From Cymbomonas tetramitiformis (Eukaryota > Chlorophyta > Pyramimonadophyceae > Pyramimonadales > Pyramimonadaceae): a stretch of 49,261 nucleotides of DNA. Location: NCBI GenBank assembly GCA_001247695.2, contig LGRX02025893.1:1-49261 (forward strand). Direction: 5' to 3'. The notes beneath the pieces are model-generated. The model did no database searches and had not been told where the DNA came from. It worked only from the letters and a program-made list of their open reading frames with translations. Position 1 is the first letter of the stretch; each line of letters opens with the position of its first letter. The translations under genes were made by a program, and so were the position numbers. Shown piece after piece: positions 9,101 through 18,607 of the stretch.

Positions 9101-12100
9101 CAATTAGAATGACAAACAAAAATAAGGGTACAAAAAGGAAAATAAACAGGAAAGATATTGTAGGACTTCTCGAAGCAAACGGATACAGCACAAACGAACT
9201 TGTGCACGCGTGCATCAATAAAAACAAAGCTAGAACCGCTATCAGCACCATTAAGGGTGACACCACTGATCTTGATCTTAAACGGGATAATATCGACGGC
9301 AGCCCCATTACAGTGAGTAAGCTCATAGCTAAAAATAAAGAGGCAGACAATATAGAACAATGTCTAAAATGGCACAACAAACCCAAGGAATGGTGGATTC
9401 ACCTTAATAGCCCATGGCATGCAGCTCACCTACTCTCTAGAGGAAAGGGGATGCCGGAAGGTGGTCTCAACTTAGGCCATAACGACAAAGATAACATCTG
9501 GCATATAGGTTCGCCTCACCTTTTAAATAAGAAAGATGTTAATGCCTATCTCAAACGACACCTGTCATTCAGCTCACTGGAAGTTAAGAAAATCACGAAA
9601 TCCAACACAGATGAGCACATGACCAGCTGGAATATTCTCCTACAACCCCATATGCCTGCTAAATTCTGGAACCTGTACGGATCTGAGATGCATTCGGAAA
9701 AAATAGATTGCACCGCCCATTTATTCCAATACGCTACAGGCTGGGTGTCTTACACTGAAAGACTACATAACACACTCGAAATGGAAAATGGATCGGAAGC
9801 AACTAGAAACGGCGGCACTGGCCTCAAGGAAATGCACCCTGACGCGACATGGGATACCCTGCACAAATTGGCACATCAGGCGGCAAGTGACGCCTTTGGC
9901 ACCAAGAATCTGAACATAGCTGGGAGGTCTGAAAAACCATCAGCAGTATCTAACTATATATACAAATGGCTAAACACAGTACGCCGCATCATCAAATATT
10001 TGGACACGAGAACTCATGCAAGCAACATTCCTAAGCAAGCCAAAAAGGCTGCCCGCACGCTACCTTTTGCCTCGCTCAAACCCAAACACAATGAAACGGC
10101 AGCCACATGGGGATCACGTCTGCATGAAAATTATGTAATAATCAGAAATGCTTTTCAGAAAAGCAGAGACACTGACATTGAACGACGCAATCTCCGAGAA
10201 AAGGAAGCCTTGCAGCATCTTTTCTCAACTAACCTTTCGAGGTTTCTAGACACAGTCATGGGAAAGATGAAACCTACTGAAAAAGGTGCAGCCGCTACCC
10301 CAGGTAGTGATGGAAAGATACCTGAGACAAAGACAGAAAGACTAAACACAACACTAGATGAATACAAAAATAAAAAACTATTTTCTACTAACCCGAATGA
10401 GCCAGATGAACTCCCACAGTGGCTCACTGACATTCTAAAGGACAGCCCCAAAATCCCCGATACGGCCGCTGCTAGACTACTGACAGAAATCACGCACAAA
10501 GAACTCCAACAAGCATACTCGGACTGTGGTATCTCCACAGCACCAGGACCCTCAGGAATGAGATACTCGCAGTGGATCAAGGGCCCAGAAAATTTTCAAG
10601 AGGTTACTGTCTCACTTTTTAACCACATTCTTATAACTGGGAAATTTCCAAAGAGTGCAAAATCTGGAGTTATCCTTCCAATCCCTAAAAATCCCTCTGC
10701 ACCATGTACAATAGATAATTCTAGACCCCTTACAATGTTGGAAACGGGTCTTAAACTATTTAACACAATAATTGCTAACCGTCTCAAAACAATACTTAAC
10801 ACTCACCCCATTCTCTTTCCCATTCAAGATGCGTTTCTTCCGAATAAAAACATAGATGACTCACTTCAAATTCTGAATGAAGTAATTTCGGATGCCAATA
10901 GATACGACAAAGACCTTCACGTAGTTTACCTGGACCTCAAACAAGCATTTGACAGAGCTGAATTCTGGATGAGCAATTTAGCGCTGAGAAAGCTGGGACT
11001 CCCATCACAAATAATCAACATCATCTCAGACATTACCAATGATGCTTCTAGAATGGTACTCACTGAAGAAGGCCTCACGGATGAATGGTCCCTAGAATGT
11101 GGAGTCCCTCAGGGAGAAGTTTTGAGCCCACTTAGGTTTGTAGCCATTATGGACATCCTTGCAATTTGGTTAGCAAAAAGAGCAAACGGTGTAAACCCGA
11201 CAGGATCCACATATGGATATGAACTGAACTCGGAACGCCATAGACCAGACAAACCAGGAAATAATGTTATTCCTCCCTCCCAAAACCTATTAGAAAAGGA
11301 CACCACTTTAAATATCTTTGCACGGTTCTTTTGTGATGACATCATTCTCGTGGGGAAAACTAAAGACGAAGTTCAAGACATGCTAGGTGTAGTTAATGAA
11401 TTTATGAGCTTCATTGGTATTCCCATCAATGTTAAGAAATCCAAATACTCTTACAGAAAGCGTATTAAACCTCAGGGCAAAACAGTAACGCGATATGACC
11501 CGTCCGATGATTTACTCATCTCAGGGGGTCACCTGGAGCCCAATACAAATGACCCAAGTCCTTCCATTGATTCGAAATGGATACCCCCTGAGTCACCAGA
11601 ATTCCTCGATTTCTCCAACAGCAAAGAGGTAAACAGATATCTCGGAGTATGGTTTGCACTAAATGGGGAATGGGACAAACAGGCGGAAATCCTTATCGAC
11701 AGACTTAAATCTACTCTCACATCCATCCAACTGCAACACATGACTCTACACCAGCTAAGATATGTTATAAATGCGGTTGTAGTTCCGAGGATGGCATACC
11801 CCCTTAAAGTTACCTCAGCAATTGCCAACTCCTCAAAGAATGTCGCAATTGAATTAGACAAAATGATAGCTTCGTTTATAATTAAATATCTGGCTTGCCC
11901 AGTTGACACCAATCACCAAATAATCTGGACAGCAGTCTGCCAAGGCGGGTACGGTATTGATAGTGTCTTTGATGTTGTAACCGCGTCGTGTATCACCGAA
12001 ACTATGAACACCCTGTGTTCTGCGGATGAACACGAATATTGGCAACACAACCACACGGACCGTATCACTGATCCCCACCTCATCTCACTATACCGTAGAA

Positions 12101-14919
12101 ATAGCAATCTATGGCTTAAAATAATAATTCAAAACATGAACAACGAAATGGGTAAAAATGTTATATCGGGTTTCCCCTTATCGCACTATGCAACCTACAG
12201 CCATACTAAAGACAAACGTTTTAACTGGTTTAGGCGTACAGGTCACATTATGGCAAAACTTGGATACGCTATTGACTCTAAAAATTACCCTGAAAATGAA
12301 GCGGGTGAAAATACATTAATCACCACCCTTCCCAGACAACTCTACATGTCGAGGAATGTTACCTCCGCAATACAAAAATACAACCTCAAGCACACAGGTT
12401 CCTTTCTAACTCCTTGCGGTGGAATGTTAAAAAACTGGCAAGAAAGTAAATGTTTTTTCAGGCTGAATGGCAGTAGACCCCCTGGATGGCTAACCGAAAT
12501 CGAAAAGGAAATGCTTCAAAACCCCGTAGATTTGGACCCACAGGCTAGATATGTCAAAAAACAATATAGAGACAACATAGTACCCCCCGACACGGGTGAA
12601 TTTCATTGGAAAGGGAATGGTGACCGAAATTCCATCTCTCTTATTCACATTACCAATATTGACTTAGAGGCCATGTCAATACAATATACAGAATACAGTA
12701 ACAATGCCATAAACCCTAATGTCTTTGTCAGAATCAAAGGTACCAACAGTCTTCAATACGACTTTGAATATAGCATCACCAATGACGGTTGCATCCTAAT
12801 TCCAGCAGGTTCTATTTTTGAATATAATGACCATATGGACCCGCCCTCTTCTGTCCTTGCTACAGTTAGTGATATCAACTCACACTATGATTACATCTCA
12901 GACAGACAGTATGAAACCATTATTGCCAGAATGAAAAACAAAACTGCGGAGGAAGAAAGTGAATACAGCTGCCCCAGCGACTCGGAAGAAGAATCCACCT
13001 CCAACGCCGAAAAGAGCAAACAAATGGAAGACTATGATATGGCAAGCGATGGTTCCCTTTTTGCTGGAAAGAAAACAGCATGCAGTGGGGCAGCATATGC
13101 TATAAAAAACTTTGACAACGGGATGCCACTTGTACGGAAGATGAATATCCCCCCCTCAAGAACTTTCTCCGCACAGGGGCTCCTTATCAAGGAGGATATC
13201 CAAAACCCGAGTAGCACATCTGCTGAAATTGCGGGACTGCGATTTCTACTCACAGAACAAAAAGAGAAACTCCTCAAATCTATTACTCCAATGGTACATG
13301 CCATTGACTCTATGGCAGCAATATCTGCGGTAGCAAAGGATGGCAGGTCCATGAGTGCTCGGGACAAACTACGTGAAGCTAATCGCAGAGATGTGCAGGC
13401 TGTTCGCCTACTGCTAGAAGAACTTGGCTTCTACAGTGAAGGAGACCACAGTAAAATCATCCTTAAATGGATCAGGGGTCACAATAATGACAAAGTCCAT
13501 GACAGAGTGGACCGTACTGCTAAAAGAGCCTCATTCAGAGGGGGCTGTTTTGACATTTCTCGCTACGACCCTGCCGAGGAACTACCCTTCTCATTATTCT
13601 TTTTTGAGGTCCCTATTTTAGGCGATATACGTAGTCACATCAGAAGAATTCAACGACTCTCACACTATCATAATTGGAGAACCCTACAGTCCCAAGGGAA
13701 GCATCTGAGAATGCTCAACGAGAATAACACCGCCCCCACCAAAGATATTTCCAAAATGACACCTAAAGCTTTCACCGCTTCTAGAAGTAGAGAACTCCTG
13801 GGTCTTCAAGCCTCTCCTGCACGCTTATTTAAACTGGGGAAAATCGGGTCCGAAAACTGCCCCTACTGCCAACAGAATACAAAATGCACCTTCGAACACA
13901 TCCAACTTGAATGCCCAGGACATAATGATAGTTTATATAATCTTAGAACAACCCAAGATATCGAACTAAGGAAAATCATCGCTGAAGAAATCTCAGAAAA
14001 ACCTAAACTACTAAACCCTGGAAAGGGTACCACATATATCAGAACACAACCATCGAAACTTTTTCCACTTGCTGACCTAAGACAGGAAATGAATGAGGAA
14101 TTATACTTACACGCTCTCCCGGAAGCTAGCATGTACCGTCCATCAAGTTCAAAAAAGAATACCATTGCCGTGACCGCAAAGCCTGAAGTGGACCATGTTA
14201 AGGGAACAATTAAATATCCCGAACTCCAATATGTTCAGAAGAAAGAGTTTTGGAAACTTTTGGCTTGGCACCGCCTTTCCAACAAAGCAGTCCCATGCTC
14301 ACTTGTGGAGTACTCGAATAGGGCACACGATATCCATGAAGCCCTCAATGCATGTAAGTTTGAATCGGGAGACCCTAAAAACTGCTATGCAATAAGAAGA
14401 AGCCTCTTAGATATTTTGGTGGATGACAGAAACCTTGACAAAAACGGCTGTGAACTTTTCTCCAACCCACTAAATGCCCACCCTAGAATTTACTCGAGAA
14501 GATGCATACCCACCACTAGAATGAAAAAAGCCCTCAGGCCCTTCTGTTATCATGGGAAAATCGGTTTTGATGGCCTCGCTTGGGATGCCTACGTGGATCC
14601 GTTAACAGGCATTGGCAGAATAGTTTACGGAAATCCCCCCTTTGATGGAAAGGATAAGGGCAAATCTTCGGCGGTTATGACTACCTTGGAAATGGGACAT
14701 AAAGCGGCCAACACTGTCCCGGATTTTCAGGAACATGGATTCTTCCACTGTCTCCCAAAAACCAAAAAAGATGGTTTGATAAAGGATTTAAACTTGTTTT
14801 CAGATTCCCGCATAACACTATTCCATTTATCCCACATGGTTATTGGACGGGTGATGACCCCTACGTTCTCCCAGGTGGCGGATGCTATAAGGATGATTTC
14901 TCGGTTGTCGTTATCATAG
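6127..14919 (+). CDS. LINE ORF2: Ulp1 protease, APE, RT, RNase H, zinc finger, NPPF methyltransferase-like polyprotein
   Basis: This is an uninterrupted 2930-codon frame, and 6127 is the first ATG after an in-frame stop at 6124. Domains in order: Ulp1/C48-type cysteine protease (His ~235 in NIHWRL, Asp ~255 in YDPFGD, Gln-X5-Cys ending at ~304 in QTDTYNCGTW); APE-type endonuclease ~690-955 (MNMRG, ISETK, GDKN, SDHG); reverse transcriptase with motif A LDLKQAFDR ~1600, motif B GVPQGEVLSP ~1658 and catalytic FCDD ~1735; RNase H ~2300-2470 (SDGS, AEIAGL, IDSM, RGHNNDKVHDRVD); zinc finger CPYC...H...C ~2577; then an adenine-methyltransferase-like region (ELFSNPLNA ~2776, FDGLAWDA ~2814, NPPF 2836). 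The protein would cut target DNA and copy the element RNA by target-primed reverse transcription. The protease may process the polyprotein or remove SUMO/ubiquitin (inference). The last ~50 residues after ~14760 are probably out of frame. Confidence 0.85.
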   Translation: MEIKIDKAISGSIIMTYYIMRHLLRCEENIIKTRAEMQTTTYGPTIMLLHIMAELSRMKLNPKKYFPGPRVIIHLAHKRPKACKGISKSALKYMIQNPKTAWLWERTRTQTAKKPKMNLPSRIMKYKTHHKKDNDTKQYNISEPEQLLSGGASTEDNAVVETTMTTESLLSEKGWLNATHVGDAMKIRDPSTIAPMDLTDMMLKMTGEDQKLTQLINSRLKKYGHTQIGVCDNIHWRLIMIRSSSPGKIEAYIYDPFGDKAERETINMIEAALKTWLKNFITITEYNEFTTTTSKETFQTDTYNCGTWVAKAAFRWAQWNRGLHQTSFFEYLKSDLYIGEYGNKTMQKEIHKYRLEMREEIGLQVKNTCNTLELKHLEHAGNDAAISGPNMTLSPHHILTRRGATTKKQIETLVETFRLKWKTHTTNETIVSEAIESHRKYHHTSNTDNTNIQIHLLVAKDIWSTAVHIIPERQIIHCEFDTPNNKHQKDISTLFPQDLRVHRITLKLGVHPNNMGVFNFTLAHKVYHILHNTKFFSAAQLNRDLLYELENLNIRILPQTGREARIIKHENNKAISTIRQSLRTHLPKIDAHPTKPNSEHKDCKSIHTAYNHLISGKGRPSCEPHTYGYRRKHSHKQKRIIRKTKCTNKIFDIENIYDADGRCILQKAKHKNAMRQSEEIDRLTKLQLAQHSNNLIIMGMNMRGLRHHKEDKDSLIKLETICNLLIDGRADIICISETKVNTENLALIKTLMTQKGIQFRTSHVNERASIGSMILWNPKSLPLSTSVTTIDGDAKRAVMTKFSGNNGFELYIASGYMNDATLVEEQVELYDTLTDWAGRSGNNPKKAYVEIGDKNCTITPNQRVSGGNYMSYQEHVEKNKHLLTYFNNDRCSLNELIMDRNPNTEIFTHVISKNSKAKLTHIMANTAMAEMTVKTGWTEENPYIISDHGIVWAEFKLPKIDTKPQISTDTTLPTPRFNGAKETTHDEYPGYPIRMTNKNKGTKRKINRKDIVGLLEANGYSTNELVHACINKNKARTAISTIKGDTTDLDLKRDNIDGSPITVSKLIAKNKEADNIEQCLKWHNKPKEWWIHLNSPWHAAHLLSRGKGMPEGGLNLGHNDKDNIWHIGSPHLLNKKDVNAYLKRHLSFSSLEVKKITKSNTDEHMTSWNILLQPHMPAKFWNLYGSEMHSEKIDCTAHLFQYATGWVSYTERLHNTLEMENGSEATRNGGTGLKEMHPDATWDTLHKLAHQAASDAFGTKNLNIAGRSEKPSAVSNYIYKWLNTVRRIIKYLDTRTHASNIPKQAKKAARTLPFASLKPKHNETAATWGSRLHENYVIIRNAFQKSRDTDIERRNLREKEALQHLFSTNLSRFLDTVMGKMKPTEKGAAATPGSDGKIPETKTERLNTTLDEYKNKKLFSTNPNEPDELPQWLTDILKDSPKIPDTAAARLLTEITHKELQQAYSDCGISTAPGPSGMRYSQWIKGPENFQEVTVSLFNHILITGKFPKSAKSGVILPIPKNPSAPCTIDNSRPLTMLETGLKLFNTIIANRLKTILNTHPILFPIQDAFLPNKNIDDSLQILNEVISDANRYDKDLHVVYLDLKQAFDRAEFWMSNLALRKLGLPSQIINIISDITNDASRMVLTEEGLTDEWSLECGVPQGEVLSPLRFVAIMDILAIWLAKRANGVNPTGSTYGYELNSERHRPDKPGNNVIPPSQNLLEKDTTLNIFARFFCDDIILVGKTKDEVQDMLGVVNEFMSFIGIPINVKKSKYSYRKRIKPQGKTVTRYDPSDDLLISGGHLEPNTNDPSPSIDSKWIPPESPEFLDFSNSKEVNRYLGVWFALNGEWDKQAEILIDRLKSTLTSIQLQHMTLHQLRYVINAVVVPRMAYPLKVTSAIANSSKNVAIELDKMIASFIIKYLACPVDTNHQIIWTAVCQGGYGIDSVFDVVTASCITETMNTLCSADEHEYWQHNHTDRITDPHLISLYRRNSNLWLKIIIQNMNNEMGKNVISGFPLSHYATYSHTKDKRFNWFRRTGHIMAKLGYAIDSKNYPENEAGENTLITTLPRQLYMSRNVTSAIQKYNLKHTGSFLTPCGGMLKNWQESKCFFRLNGSRPPGWLTEIEKEMLQNPVDLDPQARYVKKQYRDNIVPPDTGEFHWKGNGDRNSISLIHITNIDLEAMSIQYTEYSNNAINPNVFVRIKGTNSLQYDFEYSITNDGCILIPAGSIFEYNDHMDPPSSVLATVSDINSHYDYISDRQYETIIARMKNKTAEEESEYSCPSDSEEESTSNAEKSKQMEDYDMASDGSLFAGKKTACSGAAYAIKNFDNGMPLVRKMNIPPSRTFSAQGLLIKEDIQNPSSTSAEIAGLRFLLTEQKEKLLKSITPMVHAIDSMAAISAVAKDGRSMSARDKLREANRRDVQAVRLLLEELGFYSEGDHSKIILKWIRGHNNDKVHDRVDRTAKRASFRGGCFDISRYDPAEELPFSLFFFEVPILGDIRSHIRRIQRLSHYHNWRTLQSQGKHLRMLNENNTAPTKDISKMTPKAFTASRSRELLGLQASPARLFKLGKIGSENCPYCQQNTKCTFEHIQLECPGHNDSLYNLRTTQDIELRKIIAEEISEKPKLLNPGKGTTYIRTQPSKLFPLADLRQEMNEELYLHALPEASMYRPSSSKKNTIAVTAKPEVDHVKGTIKYPELQYVQKKEFWKLLAWHRLSNKAVPCSLVEYSNRAHDIHEALNACKFESGDPKNCYAIRRSLLDILVDDRNLDKNGCELFSNPLNAHPRIYSRRCIPTTRMKKALRPFCYHGKIGFDGLAWDAYVDPLTGIGRIVYGNPPFDGKDKGKSSAVMTTLEMGHKAANTVPDFQEHGFFHCLPKTKKDGLIKDLNLFSDSRITLFHLSHMVIGRVMTPTFSQVADAIRMISRLSLS

Positions 14920-15512
14920 CTATAGACAGTGCACCCAGCGATACTCAACCAGCCTTTGACTGGAGGCCTACACAGAAAAAGATTGCTAGATGGTTCCTCA
15001 ATGTCCTCCCTAAGTCCAGAGTCACGGAGAGGAGACTAGAATACACTGGAGTTAGCCCTGATATTTGGAATGAAGTTCTGAACGAAAGGGACAACGTACT
15101 CCCTTCTTCGTTGTGCCCATGGCCCACCCAAGACCCCCCCTATCATCAGAATGGGGCTGAGCATTATTATGGCGGTCACCATGACACGACAATCACCAAC
15201 GTAGCTTCTAAGCCCTTCATTAGCACCGTGAAATGGCCCAAAGCACTTACACTCATGGGGTACCTCCCTCCTCTTTTCGGTACTGTCCTCAACACGATAG
15301 GTGTTCCCCGTGGCAAGATTAAACCTCTCCTTAAAAAACTTTCAAGAATATGTAGGCAACACACCAGAAATAGGCGAGACGTGTTTCTGTTAAACACCCC
15401 CACCACCTTAAACACTGACCCGCATACAGTTGACATCTCGAGCAGTGAGACCATGACAGAAACAGAAGCTGTGCAGCAATCAAACGACTTTCTTCAAACC
15501 CTTTTGCAGTAA
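14772..15512 (+). CDS. Frameshifted C-terminal continuation of LINE ORF2
   Basis: The other plus frame (shared with the small frame at 15111) is open from before 14772 to the TAA at 15510-15512, about 245 codons. It reads coherently as a folded protein (PFIPHGYWTGDDPYVLPGGG, then SVVVIIAIDS). The ORF2 frame after ~14760 instead looks random. The switch most likely lies in the A-runs at 14757-14769. It probably completes the NPPF methyltransferase-like domain and its C-terminal extension. A one-base indel or programmed frameshifting on the A-run are both possible. Confidence 0.55.
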   Translation, partial: WFDKGFKLVFRFPHNTIPFIPHGYWTGDDPYVLPGGGCYKDDFSVVVIIAIDSAPSDTQPAFDWRPTQKKIARWFLNVLPKSRVTERRLEYTGVSPDIWNEVLNERDNVLPSSLCPWPTQDPPYHQNGAEHYYGGHHDTTITNVASKPFISTVKWPKALTLMGYLPPLFGTVLNTIGVPRGKIKPLLKKLSRICRQHTRNRRDVFLLNTPTTLNTDPHTVDISSSETMTETEAVQQSNDFLQTLLQ

Positions 15513-15539
15513 TTTTCAAAAGTCTTGCAATATAAGGTG

Positions 15540-15733
15540 GCTCCCCGTCCTCTAGGGGAGGGGCCCTCCCCCCTCCCCTCCCCCACCACCCCCCCTCTCC
15601 CCGCCCACCCTGACCCCCTTCCTCAACGTCTCCAAATACCCCCTTAATTCTTCGACTTCCCTCCCCGCCGCTCAGATTCAGCCACCCCTCCACTCACCCG
15701 GCCACGGCTGCTTCTCCACCTTCTAGAGTTTTT
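15540..15733. other. C-rich polypyrimidine stretch after the LINE
   Basis: About 190 bases are strongly C/T-rich on the plus strand, with runs of 6-7 C. No gene is seen. It may be the LINE 3' UTR, or sequence prone to triplex or G4 structure on the minus strand. Confidence 0.5.
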
Positions 15734-15932
15734 TGCTTAGCACCTAGCTTTTTCTCTAGATGTCACCCTGCTGAAAAGTGGGTTGAGCCCCTTTGTGGGC
15801 GCGCTATAGTAGAGGGAGTAGCCCCTAGTGTTTTCACTAGCCTGCTTTGCAGGGTTACCGCACTCTCAGGACTTTGTCCCTTTTGCTAGCGTAAATGTTT
15901 TATTATTATTATTCGGCACTATATATCCCACA
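15734..15932 (+). repeat. Putative 5' LTR of element 1
   Basis: It begins TGCTTAG and ends CCCACA (TG...CA) and is about 199 bp long. Only its last ~20 bases match the 3' LTR. The start is a guess based on expected length and the TG terminus. Confidence 0.4.
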
Positions 15933-16327
15933 GGTTATGGTGCACCAGGCACCTTCCACTACTTTTGATTGCATGAGTGGCTAAGCCACTCCGCTTGGTG
16001 GGGCGTTGGGGGCCCAAATTTGATGTCGTGATTTTCGCAGTTGCGGTCGAGGGCTAGTTTACGGGCGGATTGAGTTTGGTATCGCTGCAGCGTTCGCCTA
16101 CCTGGGATTAATTTGTATTGTCCGCGTTGGATTTTACTCGACTGAAACTTGATCAATTTTTGTCGTGGGATTCCTTGGCCGCCGCGTTACGATCTTGCAA
16201 AATTCACAGTTACGGCTTCCTTAATTATCCGTTCCGACACTGCATCTTTCGGCTCTCGACCATCGCTTTTCTGTGTTCTTCGACATCGGCCCTCTACCCC
16301 AACGCTCCCGCCTACTGGATCTTCATC

Positions 16328-18607
16328 ATGAGCGTTAATTCTCACGTCACGCCTCCCTTGGGGGCCAACAATCGCATTAGGCTAGACACGATATTTTCAC
16401 GCGACGTCGGGTCTCGCTATAGACCGACGCCAAATTCTCCGGCTGTCAATCTCACGGCTCCGGACCGGACACGAGCTGCAGCTGTCCAGAATTCCACTTG
16501 GGACGTCGACATCATCAAGAGGATTTCTCGCGACGCCTTGGGCTCCAAAGAGGACACCTTTCATGGAGATGAAGTACGCCGTAACACGCTCTGGACGTCT
16601 ATTGTGAAGTCCTTGCAGCGCGCGTTCGAGCAGAAGGACCCCAACAACGCCGCTCTTTTTTATTTGGCGGACACGCAAAAGGAGGTCAACGCCATCTTCA
16701 ACGCCATCCTCTTCTCGACTTTGACATCGTTGACTTCTCCTAGCTCACCCGCGCGGCGTTGGGTTGAGGCCTCGGGACGGGCTTCGCCTCAGGATGGCAA
16801 GCGTGCCCTCCTAGAGGTGACTAAGAGGTTGATCCCTCGCGTGGTTCGGCCTCTTGGGCATTACGAGGAGCTTTGCTCCATTTACTTCGACGACAAGAAA
16901 GACCCCGACCCTCTTATTCAGGATTTCGATGCATGCCTGACTGCTATCGGCAACGGCGCCTCTGGACCACTCGACGACATGATGGCCAAGAAGCAACTTC
17001 TGGCTTCACTCGACCCCGAGTTCTACGACAAGGTGATCACCCCGCTTCGTCTCGACGTTGAGTTGGCCAAGGTCGAGCTCGAAGACATCTACGCCCACGT
17101 CCTCGAGATTTGGGATGCGAACGCCGGCAGGAGCAAGCACGTGCCCTTCGTGGACAAGTCCAACGTGCTGTACTCTGGTCTGCCGTCCGACGTTGACGTG
17201 AAGGCCCTGATCAAGGACTTTCAGTTCCACATCGACGCCGCCAACAAGGTGCTCGCCACGCTCTCCGACGAGAATGCGAACGACGAGCCAACAACGAGAT
17301 GCTCGGCTCCGTCTACGGGCAAGCCTTCGGGCAAGCAAGGTGTGCATTTTCCCCCTTCCTCCTGGCGTGACCGCCTTAACCGTCGCGAGGATGGAAAGTA
17401 CCATGGGCGGCAGCGCCAAATGAAGCACCGCTTCGCCGCTTCGCCCCTCCCCAAGGGCGGGAATTGGCCGCAAGACCGCCACCGCCGCAACGACAACAAG
17501 CGTTTCGGCATGCACTCCGTGTCGTTCCACGTCGTCTCCAAGGCCTTCGTTCCGGAGTGTGTCCGTTGCCCTCCGGGGTTTTGGCATGACTCCGCGAATT
17601 GTCCCACCGCGGACATCAAGTGCGACGAGTGCGTGATTGAGCAAGCTGACGACGCCGACTGCCTCGTGTCCGCCTTCCAGACCGCGTTCGACACTGAGGA
17701 CGACACCGCCTTTGCTCGACTCTGTGCACAACATGATCATCCCTTGGTTCGGCAGGACGAGGAGCCCTTCACGTTCTCCGAGGACATTGACGTGGGGCTC
17801 CGGGCACAGTACGCGGGATTAACGCCCACCCAACCCTCACTCCTTGCTACCCGCGTGCACCAGGCACGCACCGCTCTCCGCGAGCTCAAGCAGGTGGCTG
17901 GTGGTGCTGAATCTGACACTCAGCACTTTCCAATGGTGCACTTCGGTTCGGACACACCCTCCGTGATCGGCGATGCCGTCGTGGAGCATGAGCCGGAGGT
18001 GGCAATCGAGACCGAGAGCGACGCGCTAATTTACCCGAAGCAGTTCGCTGACGGTGAGCCGCCCTTCGAACAGTCTTTTATGGACAGCATGTCTGTGCAA
18101 TTGGGCTTCTTCGAGCCCGAGCCACAGGTCTCTCTTCAATCCTTCAACCCCCTCCCTCCGTATATTTCTTCCACGCATGATTCCGCTAGCGTGGCTGACA
18201 CGGAGTCCGACGGCGAGGACTTGCATGATGCCGTGCCACCACCCGCTCCACGGGTTGGTGGTGTACGGGCACCTTCAATCGGAAAATTCCTCACGGCAGC
18301 AACACTCCCTGCTCTGTTTCTGTGCATGAGCATCACCTTGATCGACACCGCCACCGCCACGGCACTTTGTGATGTGGAGGTTGCTCCACGGTCGGTGGTG
18401 TACGGTGCCTGCTCTGATTATCAGAATGGCACAGTGGGCTACTTCACTGACCCCGACCTTCTGGACACTGGACCGACTGACTCCTACAACATCTTCAATC
18501 TGGACTTTGACAGCTTCGACAACTACAATCTGGACTTCCAATTTGAGAACTACAACAACTACAATCTCTGTGAGCTCTGCTCTGTGGACCACTTTAAAGG
18601 TGGCTAG
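16328..18607 (+). CDS. Gag-like protein of element 1
   Basis: The frame is open from 16118, but the ATG at 16328 (MSVNSHVTPP) is preferred because it lines up with the likely start of the paralogue in element 2. That gives ~760 residues. A central helical region includes SSPARRWVEASG...DGKRALLEV, closely matching APGSPARNWVEASG...DGKRATLEV in element 2. A Cys/His cluster (CVRCPPGFWHDSANC...CDEC) resembles a zinc knuckle. After a long acidic Ser/Thr/Glu-rich stretch there is a hydrophobic segment (ATLPALFLCMSITLI), then an Asn/Tyr/Asp-rich tail. It is likely a capsid protein that packages the element RNA. The hydrophobic segment near the C-terminus is unusual for Gag and hints at membrane contact (inference). 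Confidence 0.65.
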   Translation: MSVNSHVTPPLGANNRIRLDTIFSRDVGSRYRPTPNSPAVNLTAPDRTRAAAVQNSTWDVDIIKRISRDALGSKEDTFHGDEVRRNTLWTSIVKSLQRAFEQKDPNNAALFYLADTQKEVNAIFNAILFSTLTSLTSPSSPARRWVEASGRASPQDGKRALLEVTKRLIPRVVRPLGHYEELCSIYFDDKKDPDPLIQDFDACLTAIGNGASGPLDDMMAKKQLLASLDPEFYDKVITPLRLDVELAKVELEDIYAHVLEIWDANAGRSKHVPFVDKSNVLYSGLPSDVDVKALIKDFQFHIDAANKVLATLSDENANDEPTTRCSAPSTGKPSGKQGVHFPPSSWRDRLNRREDGKYHGRQRQMKHRFAASPLPKGGNWPQDRHRRNDNKRFGMHSVSFHVVSKAFVPECVRCPPGFWHDSANCPTADIKCDECVIEQADDADCLVSAFQTAFDTEDDTAFARLCAQHDHPLVRQDEEPFTFSEDIDVGLRAQYAGLTPTQPSLLATRVHQARTALRELKQVAGGAESDTQHFPMVHFGSDTPSVIGDAVVEHEPEVAIETESDALIYPKQFADGEPPFEQSFMDSMSVQLGFFEPEPQVSLQSFNPLPPYISSTHDSASVADTESDGEDLHDAVPPPAPRVGGVRAPSIGKFLTAATLPALFLCMSITLIDTATATALCDVEVAPRSVVYGACSDYQNGTVGYFTDPDLLDTGPTDSYNIFNLDFDSFDNYNLDFQFENYNNYNLCELCSVDHFKGG

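Larger units (their letters stand above)
455..15512 (+). mobile_element. Giant non-LTR (LINE-like) retrotransposon, interrupted by a Mutator-like element
   Basis: A Gag-like ORF1 with a CCHC knuckle is followed by a very long ORF2 containing protease, APE-type endonuclease, RT, RNase H, zinc finger and methyltransferase-like domains. There are no LTRs around it. Without the 1.9-kb insertion at 3262-5191 the element would be about 13 kb, which is long for a LINE. The 5' end is undefined, and the 3' end probably lies in the C-rich stretch after 15512. No poly-A tail or target-site duplication was found. A second fragment of the same family lies at 29520-30412 on the minus strand, showing it is a repeat family. 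Clade assignment needs a tree of the RT domain. Grouping ORF1 with ORF2 in one element is inference from position. Confidence 0.7.
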
